The notes: a model not told the origin generated them from the letters alone. A DNA stretch of 64,000 nt from Flammula alnicola (GCA_015499995.1 JADNRV010000056.1:248001-312000), one strand, 5' to 3'; numbered from the stretch's first letter, positions 11,291-23,572 are shown. Translations and numbers: made by a program.

Positions 11291-12451
11291 TTATGCCTCT
11301 GGAGCAGGAACAGTGGCGGCGGCCGTCACACCTGCCTGGACAGCCTCCATTCCGGGCCTATCAACTGCATCCTGGGGATGAATGACTTTGTCGTACCAAA
11401 AACACCAACCCTCTGCCCTTGCACCACCCTTTTCCTGGTCTTGGAGCCCCGCACCCAGGTCTATCACGGTTGGCTCGTCTCCTGCATTCTCAGGTCCACG
11501 CCCACTCTTATTATCTGTCGTCCAATAGAATGCAGATGCACCGCAGGTATCGCAGAATTCACGGAAGGTGCCCGGGGAACTCTGATACTGCTTCAGTCCG
11601 TGGGGTCTTTTGCTGCGCTCATCTGGGTTCTTGGAGTCGTAAAATGCCACTGGGAGGGAGGTCCGCACGTCGATGACATTGGCTCGTGGAAGAATTATCC
11701 AGCTCTGGACGGTCGTCCCGCTGGTGAGCCTGCAGCTGGTGCAGAAGCAGTGCCCGCTCATGAAGCGCACGCGCGACGTGGGGTCGCTATCGTTGCCCGG
11801 GACGAGCCACCATTTTCGCGGGTCCTTGGCTTCCTCCTGCTTCGCGCGTGTGAGGTAGACCGAGATCTTCTTGCAGTGGCAATATGCCTCCAGTCGCTCT
11901 GCGTCTTCGCCGGCTTCCTTATGCTGCTCGTCGTTCCTCAACAATTTCTCCGCCTTCCATTCAACAGGCAAAGTCGGCCCATCCTCAGTGCCCGTGTGCC
12001 TCGGTATCTCAACCCCTTCCAAGACTCGGAAATGGTCCGCCAACCCGCCGTCGAGAGTGTCTGCCACGAAGATGTGATGTCCGACCTTAACCACCCCCTC
12101 CGTGCGCCCCAGCGTGCCAGTCGAGACAAACCACGTCGGCTCAGGTTTGTCGTCCTTTGCCTCGAGCATATACGCAGAGCAATTGGAGCAGAAGTAGCGC
12201 GTTAGCTCCTTGCTGGCGTTGTATTTCGTGAGATGGGATAGGTCGGCTGGATTATGCGCCTCCGGACCTGAGTCGGCAGAGAGCGGCGTGCCTTCGACGA
12301 TGGCAACATTCACGTTAAGCTCACCAGTAATGTGGCGGCAGGTGTTGCAATGGCACATGTTGGTTGCCTGGGGAAGTTTGGATGTGAGGAAGGGTATCTG
12401 GAAAGCGTTCAGACCGCAGTGGCACGACGCTTTCACGTAGCTCAAGGACAT
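11291..12451 (-). CDS. Two-domain GFA/CENP-V-like zinc protein, copy 3 (intact)
   Basis: A single uninterrupted 386-residue frame, and the best guide to the family here. Domain 1 has SCHCGLNAFQIPF (residues about 9–21), MCHCNTCRHITGEL and YFCSNCSAYML. Domain 2 has YCHCKKISVYL, GHCFCTSCRLTSGTTVQSW and EFCDTCGASAFYW. All zinc-ligand cysteines of both domains are kept. The chain ends with an Ala-rich tail (VTAAATVPAPEA). No intron interrupts it. It is clearly related to copies 1 and 2 but more diverged, so it is probably the older member of the tandem array. GFA family membership is secure; the reaction is not. Confidence 0.88.
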   Translation of the reverse strand: MSLSYVKASCHCGLNAFQIPFLTSKLPQATNMCHCNTCRHITGELNVNVAIVEGTPLSADSGPEAHNPADLSHLTKYNASKELTRYFCSNCSAYMLEAKDDKPEPTWFVSTGTLGRTEGVVKVGHHIFVADTLDGGLADHFRVLEGVEIPRHTGTEDGPTLPVEWKAEKLLRNDEQHKEAGEDAERLEAYCHCKKISVYLTRAKQEEAKDPRKWWLVPGNDSDPTSRVRFMSGHCFCTSCRLTSGTTVQSWIILPRANVIDVRTSLPVAFYDSKNPDERSKRPHGLKQYQSSPGTFREFCDTCGASAFYWTTDNKSGRGPENAGDEPTVIDLGAGLQDQEKGGARAEGWCFWYDKVIHPQDAVDRPGMEAVQAGVTAAATVPAPEA

Positions 12452-12518
12452 GGTTTGATAATGTCGTCGAATTATCGAAAGGCTTATAGGTTGCTGGATT
12501 CAAACAAAACCTGAGGGC

Positions 12519-12525
12519 TTTTATA
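12519..12525 (-). promoter_or_regulatory. TATA box of GFA copy 3
   Basis: On the minus strand this reads TATAAAA, about 70 bases upstream of the ATG at 12451. Confidence 0.45.
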
Positions 12526-13362
12526 TTGCTTGGAGTACAGGGCCGAGCGGGTGATTTGCCACATTACGTTTGTCCAGCTGTCGTAAATTCAATGGATGTT
12601 GGCATTCTAGGTCATGACTCATAATCATGAGCTGCTATCTGTCCTTGCTGGAGATCTATTGAATTCTGATTTTTATCGCATTAATTAGCAAGGGAAATAG
12701 TCCGAGTCATACTATATATTCCCTCACCAACTTGAAGAGCCTGATTCGGAGAAATGCATCAAACCTCCGGATCAGACATGTTACCAAAGATTATGTCGCG
12801 ACCACTTCAAGGAGAGGATTCGACGCATGGAAATTACTCTGCATAGCAAGCTCTCCGATGTTTCCTACTCTTTACCATGGAATCGGGGTTGGAGTATATA
12901 CAGTTAGACGCAAGTTAGACGCGCCCGTTAAAGCACGATATCGATCTCCGAAAGAGATACATTTTTTCTACAGTTGACCTTCACAAATTTCAGATTTCAC
13001 AAATTTCAGAATGGTCATGACTTGGCTACAGGTTGTTAAACAGCACACTAGGCCCAGGGCACGGCTGACGAACAAAGAAAGCTAAAGGAGTGGTATTGTT
13101 TTTAATAATGGCACAAGATGAATGCATACAACGAGAATAAGAGGAATAAAGAGAGACTACTGGGGGGTTAAAAAGAAAAGAAAAGGAACGTAGATATGAT
13201 ATGAGGTGACAGAAACTTCATCATTATAAGGAGCATAGCTTGAGCAAAAACATTCGACGAGGCTGAAAAAAAAAGGTAGCATCAAGACAAAGACGAAAAG
13301 ATATAGGCAAACCCAATCAGTCCGAAGGAGATACTAAAAACAAGTCTGGTATACGATGAGAT
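12526..13362. other. Intergenic
   Basis: No supported gene. A short direct repeat (cacaaatttcag twice) lies at about 12985–13010. The right end is an A-rich stretch forming the 3' flank of the Num1-like gene. Confidence 0.4.
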
Positions 13363-16300
13363 TTAATCGTGCGCTGTAACGGAAGTTTTTGTAGACCGCC
13401 TTGAACCAAAACGGAGTTTGCCATCATCACCTCGACCCCATGAGAAAATTCCTCCGCCTCCGCCTTCATGAGACTGGGCGCTGCCTGTCTTAGAGCGGAA
13501 AGACCACGCGGGTGATGAAGGGCGGGCATGATCCTGAGGATTGGGTTCCAGGTGCTGGTTATCGGTACTTCTCCGGCTCGTAAGAGTGCCTTGATTCTGC
13601 TGATTGGTGTGATTGTGGTGGTGATGGTGCTTTCCTGAATGACCAACAGTATGTCGTCCGTCGCAGCAGGCTCGAACGTTCTCCAATCCCTCAAAGCCTT
13701 CATCTGACATGGTTCCATCATGAAGTTCAAAGTCTAACTCATCTGAGTCTTGACCAGGAACATCGACGAATGATCTGTCGGGGCTGTATGGGCTTTCGGG
13801 GCCGTTCCACCGAAGATATTCTAAGGCTGGCGTGCCTGAACGCTTGCTTGCTGATCTTCCTACGGAGAGTTGGGATCGACTCCGTTGACCACGAGGTGTG
13901 GTGTTCCATGGTTCACCCTGTACAGGACTCCTGGCACTGCGTTGACTTTGTGGGCTGCCGACTAGAGGAGGCCGACGTTGATGGTCAGTATGTTCGGGAG
14001 TTTGGGGCAGGATCGTGTTATTCGCAGGTGACAACATGGTTGGGTTGTTTGGCCGTGCAAGAAGATATTTCAGGGCCTGTTTAAAAGATACATATAAAGA
14101 GGAACATCGTCAAGACAGGGAGACGCACGTTTAACCAGATATCATGCCTCTCTTTGGTAAGAGCAGTAATCTTCATTTCTCGTTGAGGCGTGGAAACGAC
14201 GACACTGTACTGATAGAGACCAGGAGGCATGGGATTCGGGTCGAGCACAGAACGCACTCCTTCAATGTAAGCTGAACAAAACGATGTTAAATGCGATCTC
14301 CAACAAAGCTTCGAGAACGCACCACTCTTGGCACTGGACTCAGATACATTAGATGATCCAGGGTCGGCTGAACTCCAGTACAATGTCTTGGTATATGGAT
14401 GAACCCAGAAGAATCGCTTGTGCCGCCTCTCTCCGACACCTTTCCCAATCGCGCGGCGGGTATACTTGTACAAGAACTCTCCGATCATCGTCTGTGTGAT
14501 AGCATGGATAATGGCAGGATCGGTTGACATTGTGTTGTTTGCACGCGGGGTGATATCGGCTGTCTTGTCCGGTGTTGATGGCTCGGGGACGGCTGCATTA
14601 AGATCGTAAGGGTGGCGGTCAGAAGACATGGACGAACGAGGGGATGCAACGCTGCGATCTGAGGTAAGGGATGTGGAAGACATTCCTCCGTGCTCTCGCT
14701 CTCTAACATTGTGAGAAGAGAGGGTACGCGACGGGGGCAACGATGCCTGTGCATGACTGGCGGCATTGGCAGCCGACCTAAAGCTGCTGGTCGATGGCGG
14801 TTGTCGTAGACCAGCTTGAGATGGTGGCATACTTGAAGCATGTGAGCGGATGCTGTATTTCCCACCTGGTACGGAAAGGACGGAGCCGAGGGGCGTTGTT
14901 GCACGCTGTATAAGTTCAGGTGGCGGCGGCGATGAAGGTCTTGGAGGAGGTCCATCATGAATGCCATTTGAAGCCATTCTTCGTTCGGGAATGAAGTTGG
15001 GTGGAGGCATGCTGTTGGGCGGAGGTGGTAACTTTGGAGGCGGGGGTAGAGACATCATTGGTGGCCTCGTCTTGTCCATCGAGGCGAGGATAGGACCGCC
15101 AGCCGACGATGAAGGCACACGAGACCTGCTGGTCAAATCCTCTGCAGCAGTACCTGAGGAAATCAATGACTCGATAGACTGCCGTCTATCCGAAGTTGCT
15201 GTACGACGCCCGATTGTACCCGACGATTCGCGGAACACGCTGGACAAAGGTGTAGGCACAGGCGATGGCGCAGTGAAAACTGGGGCAGGAGTTGACGATG
15301 CGAGTCCATTGGAGGCGGCAGATGGGGCAGGAGGAGGGATGAACTGGAATTGATGGCTGCAGAACCCACACGATAGAGGCCAGGAGATAAGATTGGTTTT
15401 GGGGATGGAGCAGGAGCGATAACAGGAACGAGAGGCATAGGCGGCCTCCACTCGTCGGTTTGTATCGACATCTCCTTGACTTCGGGTTTTGGTGCCTCGA
15501 TAATGACAGGCGCTGGTGGCTCGTACAGGTTCGCGCTGACACCAACGGTTTCGTATGAGACGGTACTTGTCGCAACGTTGGTGTAATACGATGAGGCAGA
15601 GGTAGGCGGGCGGTGGAGTGAGGATGCCGAGCGTTCATGTCTGCTAGAGAAGTGGGATGCTTTGATGCTCTCTGCATCATCATCGTCTGAGCCCGAGTAA
15701 TCATTATCCGTCATAGTGCGCACGGAATGGAAATCTTCGGAAGGAGTAGACATCATAATACTCTGCCTCGCGTCGTGATAGTCTTCCTCAGTGTCCGCCC
15801 CCGTCTCCGTTTCTTCGCCTTCATCAATTTCATCCTCGACCTCGGCATGGTGCTCGACCAAGAAAGCACGAGTGACAGTGGTATCGCCAACACTGGTATT
15901 TGTGCGCGAGATATCAGACTGAGTGATGGTAGCCCGGCGACTTGTATCCGCAATCACGAGAGGAGGGAGTCCTTTGCCAAGGACAGATGTAACTGGAGCT
16001 GGCTCCGGTAATGGATCTGTACCAACACCATTCTCGACCAAAACAGGCGGAGGAACAACAGGCTCTGGTATGTGATGTTGAATTCCCATTTCCGCCTTCT
16101 CGACAACAATTTCAGGCGCCGGTTCCGTCTGCAGAGCCATGTCTGTTGTAGCAACTTTGGGAGGAAGAACGACTTCGGGTTCAGGTTCGGGTTCAGATTG
16201 AATACCCATTTCCGCGTGCAAAGGGGCTGGCGCAACCTCTACAACGACAGGCGGCTCTGGCAGTACGACTGTCTTCTCCTCCTCGATGACCTCAGTCTGG

Positions 16301-18594
16301 CAACCGAACTCGACTTTCTCGACTTTTTTGACCCTAATGTACTCCGCATCGTCGTCATCCTCTTCAATGATCCCTGCTTCGTTCAGCAGAGATGTGTTGA
16401 CATCTTTCAGAGGAGACGACTCTATGCCGCCGAGCTCGGCAGCGAGAACTTCCGGAGCGTCCACGATTGAAGGTGGGCGAGCTTCCTTGAATGGGACGCC
16501 ACCTCTCGGCCTGCGACCAACAGGACCGCCTCTTGCTGAACGACCAAGAACAGCCTGACGCAAAGGACTGCTGGTATATGAACCATTAGAAGGGACGCGC
16601 TTAAGGACGTTCGCAAAGGCCGGGTCCATGCCGTCGACACTAGTCCGATTCGAGTTTGTTTCCATGGGGCCTGGAGATGGTGAGCGAGAAAGACGTCCTG
16701 GACGTTCTGCGCGTTCGTCTTGCTCTTCTGTCTGTTGGTCGACGTCATGGCTCCTGCCGAAAAACTGAGAAACTTCGTCTTCATCGTCGGCTTGGTTGAA
16801 GTGAATAGGGATGGGCGGCACTGGAGGAGGGGATTCGTCTAACAGATGTTGGGATTGGTCGTCGTCATTATAGTCGGATGACGGGCTGCTAGCAGCCACA
16901 AGTCTTTGTATAAGGGTAATGCCTCCTCGTCCGCCGCGGCCGCGGCCGCGACCACCACGACCACCGACTTTGAAGGGTGTTGTTGATCGCTTAGCAGGCC
17001 GCTTGTTTTCAACGACAGCGGTGTTCTCATCAATATAGTCTTCGGCTTGGTCTTCTTCGACGTCCTGAACCTCTGCACCACTTTCCAAGCGCATGCGAAG
17101 CTGTTTCTCACGGTTCAATGACCCTTTCAGAGTGTTGATCTGCCTCTGGGCATGCGCAAGCCGTTGTTGCAATGCTTCGATTTCGTTTGTCGGGTGATTG
17201 GCGGCCAAAAATGGCTTGCGAACTGGTGAAGGGTCTGGCGAATCGGCAAAGTCAGACCCGAGGTCATCTGGAGGAAACAGTCCCGAGACATCCAAATTTC
17301 TACGATTAGTAGATCCTCGCCCAGTCGTTCCAAAGACGTCGTCTGGATCGTCGTGGCCAGCAGGAGTAAGGAAGTCTTTCGTGTCGGGCCCACCGGGAGT
17401 AAGAGGAGAACCAAAGCGAGGCAGACGTCTCCCAGCACGGGCTACCTCCGCCTTCAATGTGTCCATTGCTTGCTGGAGATCAGATTTGTCGCGTGCAAGA
17501 CCTGCTGCATGTTTCCGAGCCTGTGCGATGTCAGTCTCGTGTTTGGCCTTCATCTCTTCGATAACAGTTTGAAGTCGTTCGCCTTCATTCTTGTGTTGGT
17601 CGCCGGTGTCGCGAGCAAGGGCAAGTGATTTGGTGAGACGTTTGTGTTCAGATTCAAGGCGTTGTACCGCAGCTTGTGAGTCGCCGAATTCTTTTCTGAG
17701 CTCCTGTAGGTTGACTTCGAGATTCCAGTTTTCTTCCTTGAATTTGTCTAGAGACTACATCAGGCCAAGGGGAAGTGTATCAAAGAAAAGAGAAAACATA
17801 CCGGTGCTTTGCTCTTGTTGCCTCAGAGCCGTCCTGAGGCTTTCGACAGATTTTTCGAGGTCGTCCTTCTCTTCTTTCATGTCCTGGATAGCCTTATCAC
17901 GTTCGCCGAGGAGACTCTGAAGACGGCGGACTTCGGTGAGCAGTCCGCTGCCAATTTCGAATGCAAATTCTAGGAAAAGGAAGCAATGAGTGCCACAGCT
18001 GATAGATGGGTACGTAATTGAAAGGCTGAGACCTACCAACATCATCAGCTCGATGAGCCGCGTTTTTGGCGCGCCTCGACTGGGCGGCAGACGTTCCTGC
18101 AGCTGCCTTTGTGCGTTCAGGCTCTTCCCGGGGTAAGTCTGTGTATGGCACGGCGGGCGAATGAGAGCCGCCGTTCAGGAACCGCTGAGAACGAAAAGGA
18201 GAAAAAGATATAACATTCCTCCCAAGTGGCACATTTGTAAAATGCCACGCACCTTTGAGCTGCTGCCGAAAGCACTTGAGAGCTGCGCATTCTCCGAGTC
18301 CCATGCCATGATAGTGTCCGCAAGCTCACGATATCGCTCACGCGCGTCGTGATCGATCTCATCGTCCTCTCCCTTATCTGCCTCCAAATCATGCAGCTGC
18401 CTGATGCGCTCCTCCAGTTCCATCTGTTGGGCAAGAACCCGCTGCCCGAGACTGCCTGCCTGTTGCAACTGCTTCTCCTTGCTGTCAAGCAGGTTTTGTA
18501 GATGAAGTTTCATGTCGCCAGCGGTCGAAAAAGGATTGTGAGATGATGAAAAGTCCGGCATTGGGGGCAAGACCGGGGCTCCAGATAATGCCAT
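13363..18594 (-). CDS. Cortical anchor protein, Num1/ApsA/Mcp5 family (coiled coil plus C-terminal PH domain; one apparent 1-nt gap)
   Basis: In fungi this family anchors dynein and mitochondria at the cell cortex and is needed for nuclear migration. Six exons fit: 18594–18253, 18184–18037, 17969–17802, 17747–14323, 14271–14129 and 14076–13363. The start MALSGAPVLPPMPDFSS leads to a long coiled coil (LQNLLDSKEKQLQQ, LTEVRRLQSLLGERDKAIQD, EENWNLEVNLQELRKEFG). A Gly/Arg-rich patch (about 16930–16970) and an acidic, Pro/Val/Glu-rich region with recurring MGIQ/MALQTE motifs follow. The C-terminal PH domain begins MIGEFLYKYTRRAIGKG and contains RHKRFFWVHPYTKTLYW and TALTKERHDIWLNALKYLL, characteristic of the Mcp5-type PH domain. 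Beyond it is a basic tail with a His run (HHHHHNH). Near 15355 one base seems missing where LYRVGSA must join QFQFIPPP. Identity is strong from the PH domain. Confidence 0.85.
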
Positions 18595-19028
18595 GGCCTG
18601 AAGAGCCTTTGAAAGCCCTCGGAGGGTCTTGGTGAAAAGACTTGAAGCCTCATGCCTCCATACATATGATTGAAATTCAACCGTGCCCAGATTTCCCGCG
18701 ATCACGTGTAGCAAGAACAACAAGTACTTCTGTCAGTCAAAAACTGCCATTTCAATTTTGCAACTCTTCCCAACTGTGATCTTAGAGACAAGTATGGGAG
18801 ATCCCAGTCTATCTCATCTTGAGGCCAAAAAATACCAGAAATATTTAGCAGAAATGCCAGGATATAACTGCATGATTCGTGATTCTGGCCCGAACAAGCC
18901 TAGCCCCTATAGTAGTCCATGATTCGAAGTTTCCCACTGAGCCCGAGTTCGCAACGCTATTATTGCAGCCACTCGCAGCCATGGTTATATAAAATAATTG
19001 TTCTGTAGTTATGAAATACAGTGAGTAA

Positions 19029-19181
19029 CTCAGCCGGCACAACGTGAGTGTAACGGCTGTTATTATACCTGCAATTACGAAACGCAGTGAGTAACTAGAG
19101 GTAGCTATTTCAGTATATGAAAGGCAAAGTAGTAGATGAATGTTACTGACCTCAGACGGCACGACGTGAGTGTAACGGCTG
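19029..19181 (+). repeat. 31-base direct repeat, two copies 122 bases apart
   Basis: Copies at 19029–19059 and 19151–19181 share ctcag(c/a)cggcac(a/g)acgtgag followed by tgtaacggctg. In the first copy the ends cagccg and cggctg are also complementary. The agtgagtaact motif in front of the first copy also recurs between the two copies. Confidence 0.7.
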
Positions 19182-19819
19182 AGGTGCAGAATATCCGTCG
19201 ATAGGAAAATAAACCGCACGCGGGAAGTGCCGCGTGCGACCGCTCGATGGCGAGCGGCTATGTGAATAAGCGGCTATGTCTCTCGGTGTCCCAGAATAGT
19301 AAGTATGTATGAAAAAGAATAGAAATATATGTATCCTTGACGGGCCATGCCTGGTTCCCTCAACATGTTCGTCCTCGTCGCAGTGACTGAGATAAAGGCA
19401 GTGAAGGTGAGGTAACCAAGACGGCCTGAAATGGTTAGATCTCACTGAATGCAGCATACTAAATGCGCTACAGCCCACCACATCCCTTTCAAGGCAAAAT
19501 ATTTATCTGTTTGATAAACGATAACTTTGCAGATTTACTTCTCCTCCTATTATCTTTTTATTCGTAGAACATCGACGGATGCCAATAAATACAATTTGCT
19601 TCTAGTGCATATTTGTCTCTGCTCAAGCTTGTCGGCGTCCTTCTGGATGCGCCTTGTCTTCGTCATACCATGACCAGAGTTTCTTCTGGAGGAGAACGAA
19701 GTGACCGTCCTCCACTATTCGTTTTCCACCAGTAGATGAAATATGAATTGTGGCTAGATAAGGTGATGTCGAGCGTCGTCGACTTTGAGGTTGAACAGAA
19801 GGCGGCGACTGAGCATGTG

Positions 19820-19975
19820 CATCAGCAAATCCTGATTGCGCTGTGGGGCTTTGTGGGGCTCTGTGGGCTGCTGTAATCAGAAGAACCCATGCTATGGCTC
19901 TGTGACATGCTGCACAGCTTCCCACAGAATGCCACAGAGGCCGATTTTGCGTGACAAAAATCAGGGTTTGCTGAT
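19820..19975. mobile_element. MITE-like fold-back element, about 156 bp
   Basis: Terminal inverted repeats of 18 bases with one mismatch are present: left catcagcaaatcctgatt at 19820–19837, right aatcagggtttgctgatg at 19958–19975. The interior is also partly self-complementary: ctgtggggct repeats on the left, and cccacag and gccacag on the right. A clear target-site duplication was not found, so a small non-autonomous DNA transposon is likely but not proven. Confidence 0.5.
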
Positions 19976-21651
19976 GTGAAAATGTTTAACATGAGGAGCC
20001 TTATTCCAAGAAGCAGGTGAGACGTGGGCAGGGTGTGCAGGAGACGGTGCATGAGATGGTCTATTTTATGTCAGTTTCCCGTGTACTTCGAGGTCGCGAT
20101 GGAGGCTGTGGTAAAAAATTCAGTTTCATTGTTGCTGAACACAATCACGGGAGGACGACTGGCAAGAAAAAACTTCCGCGGTCTCCACGTCGAAAGAAAC
20201 TCCGAGAACTTGAATCCAGAGTATGCCAACATGAGACAAAGTTCCGATGCGAGAAGAGAAAATGCCAGTGGCTCCTTTCGCGACATACCGAGCCTGCAGA
20301 TGAACTGAAAACTACAAAAACGGAGATCAAAAGGCGACCGCGAAGACGACAAGAGCCAAGCGAGTGCAAGTTCTAGAATTCCCATTGAGATTTCGAAAAT
20401 TTGGAGGATGCGATGCACTTACAAGCAACAGTCAACTTGAAAATCCAATCGCGCACTCGAAGGGCGATGCGAGCGTGCACCTTCTATTTTCAAACACTCC
20501 TCAAATTACCGAGATCACGCAGCACAGGAGTATACTCCCGAAGCGCGAGCTTTGGCTCGTATGATTGCGCTTGCGCTTGCGCATGCACGCGAGTAGGAGA
20601 TTTCATGAAGGATGTAGCCAAGTTTTTTGGGATCACATTGAACAGGTCAATGAGTAGAGGGACCGTAGGCCGTGCAATTCTTGAGGATGGGGTTGCGGCG
20701 AAAATGCAGCTTGGTTATGAGCTTTCTCAAGCTGACAGTACGTGATTTTCTTCAATAAAAAATAATAAAAGTAAGTATTAAAGAATGTTAGGCTGTATGC
20801 TCAGTGGAAATAGCAGCATCTCACCGAAAAATTAACTATGATTCTCGCCATATTACCCTCCGAACTGCCGACTCTCAACCTTGCCATATCTACATCAACT
20901 CCGTCGGTCCGTTTACTTGGTGTCGACTTTTCTATCGACCATTCCAATGACGTTGCAACGAAATCTCGTTTCGAAGCCAATAGGACCTAGTCTGACACTC
21001 TGAGAAATTCTGAAATCTATCCAGGGAATGTGTGGAAAGTTGAAACCACGCTGCAAATGAGAAGGCAACCGCTCCAGGAATTCAGGGCTGGAAGATCAAT
21101 TCAGAGGAAGCAATAAAAGGGCTCGGAGAAGACAAACTCGGTGAGAAAACTGCCGCAGATCCTGTTCTGTACCTCGCCTCGTGAAGTCAGAAGATGGTCG
21201 CAGAGAGTGGTGGTCTCGATGCGTGGAATGCATTGCCGGAACCCGAGCGCGCAAAATGAGAGGTCGGGTCGGCCCCACCTTTTCGAGGAATTTTGGTGAC
21301 TAAGCAACCCGCCAATCCTCGACCCGAGACGACTGATCATCGATCGATCATCGATCAGTACTCGATCAGTACTCAGTACTTCAATTACAAACATCAGCCC
21401 AAACTATATGATCCGCACATCCACTTTCTATTCCTCCCCCGTCTTTCGCCTCTTTTCTGTGATCTCTAAACTTTAAAGTATGATGTCCTCTATCCAGCAA
21501 GCCGAGTCACCATTACTTAATGCTGTCGACAAGAGGGAGCCTGGTACCATACTTTCTGGCCGGATGTCAGCCGCCCTCGCATGTGGTAGACCCATGTCCC
21601 CTAGTGGCTGACCTTATCCCTCCTCATTGTCAGTTCATTCGGCTGGTTTGG

Positions 21652-21657
21652 TATAAA
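21652..21657 (+). promoter_or_regulatory. TATA box of the M35 peptidase gene
   Basis: TATAAA lies 67 bases before the ATG at 21724, in a well-spaced core promoter. Confidence 0.55.
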
Positions 21658-22651
21658 TGGGACTGCAATTACACGGCCTTAATCCTCAGCCACCCTCTCG
21701 CTCCTCGATACGTGGCTTCAATCATGTTTTCAAAACTACAGGGAGCTGTCATTAGTCTGACTTCCTTGGTTGCAGTTGCTTCGGCCACTTCATCCTTATC
21801 CCTGAAAGTCACTGGTGTGCCTTCCCTTTGCGTAGCACACATCTCTATAATATTCACCGTAACCTCACAGGTCCTAGGGGTGCAGACACGGCGAAACACC
21901 GCAAAATTGTTAGCACCACTACCAACACCGGTGATAAGTTTCTCCGGGTCCTCAATGACCCCCGTGGGCCTTTATCCAAGTTTGCTACGGACACTTTTTC
22001 AATCACAAATGCCGCTGGCGCTCAGCCCGCTTTCGCAGGTAAAAAGGTCAAATATGTCCCATCGACAGCAGCCGCTGCTGGTGGCTACACGACTCTAGCA
22101 CCCGGCCAGTCTGTCAAGGTCGAACATGACCGTAAGCTGTCAGAAGTTTTTGCACGTCAATATCCCTCTCACCACGTTTGTGATTCAGTTGCCGAGGCAT
22201 ATGACTTCACTGCACTCGGATCAGGGGCGTACAACATCACGGCAAAAAATCCATATTATATTTTCAACCCTAGCGACGCTAAAATCACACCCATCTACGC
22301 CGACTCTGCTCCTCACTCCATATCATCAGGGGAAACCAACAATTCTATGTAGACCTACGTAGCACCGATAATCAGGGTAGAGTGGTAGAGTAGTCCCCAA
22401 ATATATAGATACAGTAGATCTCAGCCATTATTCAGTAGCACCCCATAGCGCATGCATGTGACTCAGTAGCTCACAATTATTCCAATAGCTTTCATGCTAC
22501 CAGGTCTATCCATTGTATTGGAACTATGGACAGACTGATAGACAGGCTAATTACAATGTAAATCACGCATATATATAGGGATGAATAATATGATTTGCGC
22601 ATTACTCGTAGCTACTACATGACGAATACATGATGAATGCTAAGATAGTTA

Positions 22652-23020
22652 CTAATCCTCCATTTCGCTATCAGTCTCGCCTGTCCTTCCTGGCGCCTCG
22701 GACTCCTTGCCCTTGGCTCTGGCACTGCGCGCAGATTGGTATGCTTCAGGTACCTGAAAAGTATTGTTAAGTTAGCAAGCTGAACAATAACAAACCAAAA
22801 AATAAACGTGCATCGTGTTATAATCGTCTACGAGCTCCCGATCTTGCCGCAAGCACAAAGAGTGACGAGCACGGAAGGCTGCGGGCAGGCCATCGAGAAA
22901 TGGCGATACGACAATCGACGCACGTCATGCTGACTTATACGACGTTGCTCGCATGTTGTAGGTGAGGGTGCGGGCTATGACAGTTGGGCGCCACGACCGA
23001 ATGATGGGGGGCGAGGCAGA
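22652..23020 (-). pseudogene. Fragment of an unrecognised gene inside the insertion
   Basis: A minus-strand reading with coding character ends at TAG 22652–22654. Its last exon reads VPEAYQSARSARAKG…GETDSEMED. It follows an intron with a GCTAAC branch point and a CAG end. The exon before it reads RASIVVSPFLDGLPAAFRAR…DDYNTMH. Upstream in the same frame TLTYNMRATSYKSA is followed by a TGA near 22931, so the gene is broken or truncated. I do not recognise the family. It may be a host gene fragment carried by a mobile element. Confidence 0.35.
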
Positions 23021-23500
23021 AGTCTTAAACACCCTGCTGCACGAAAGGGGAAAGGTGAGTAGGTTGGGCAAGTCGGATGAGTTCATACACGACAAACCTG
23101 TGCCCTCGCCGTCCTATCTGTGCCCTGCTTCCATTTGTGTCGCCTTTTGCAGTCACTGGCGTTGTGGTGTCGTGTTTCAGTGCTCGCGGCACAAAGACCT
23201 GGGCAAAAGGAGGTGTTACGGTAAACAAAGACACGAGGGTGGGCTTCCACGTACTTGGTGCTGTTGCTACTCCCCTGGGTCCGACAAGAGAGAGCTCTTG
23301 TGGAATTTGAGGGCCATTGAGGAAGGAAAAGGGGAGGAGGAAACAAAGGAGCGACGAATAATGATGTGAAAATTTCTGAGTGTGTGTCGAACATTGTGTT
23401 GTGTTTGGTCTGTCGGAGTCTGAATGAACTTAGCGCGTTTGAGATTCATCACATGCTTCGGAGAACACCATGTGATCTTATATATTCACGTCAAATACAT

Positions 23501-23572
23501 CGCGCATTGGCCGAGTGGTAAGATTGCATGGTTCTTTTTGTCCACATCCTGAGTTCAATTCTCTGTCGTCAT
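23501..23572 (+). other. tRNA-like segment with Pol III A and B boxes
   Basis: TGGCCGAGTGG at 23508–23518 fits the internal A box, and GTTCAATTC at 23553–23561 fits the B-box pattern GWTCRANNC, 34 bases further on. The would-be acceptor arms do not pair and no clean anticodon stem forms, so it is not a working tRNA. A tRNA pseudogene or the head of a tRNA-derived SINE would fit. Confidence 0.35.

Larger units (their letters stand above)
18595..21651. other. Gene-poor region with small repeats
   Basis: About 3 kb without a convincing gene. The small open frames here do not resemble coding sequence. The region holds a 31-base direct repeat near 19.1 kb and a hairpin-like element at 19.8 kb, listed separately. 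The right end is the promoter of the M35 gene. Confidence 0.5.

Noticed and set aside
14961..15353. Plus-strand Gly-rich protein
   Set aside because: It is the antisense of the proline-rich region of the Num1-like protein.
20017..20745. Basic-protein gene on the plus strand
   Set aside because: Overlapping Arg/Lys-rich frames exist in several readings with no domain, intron or start support; composition alone produces them.
23501..23572. Functional tRNA gene
   Set aside because: The A and B boxes fit, but acceptor arms do not pair and there is no good anticodon stem.
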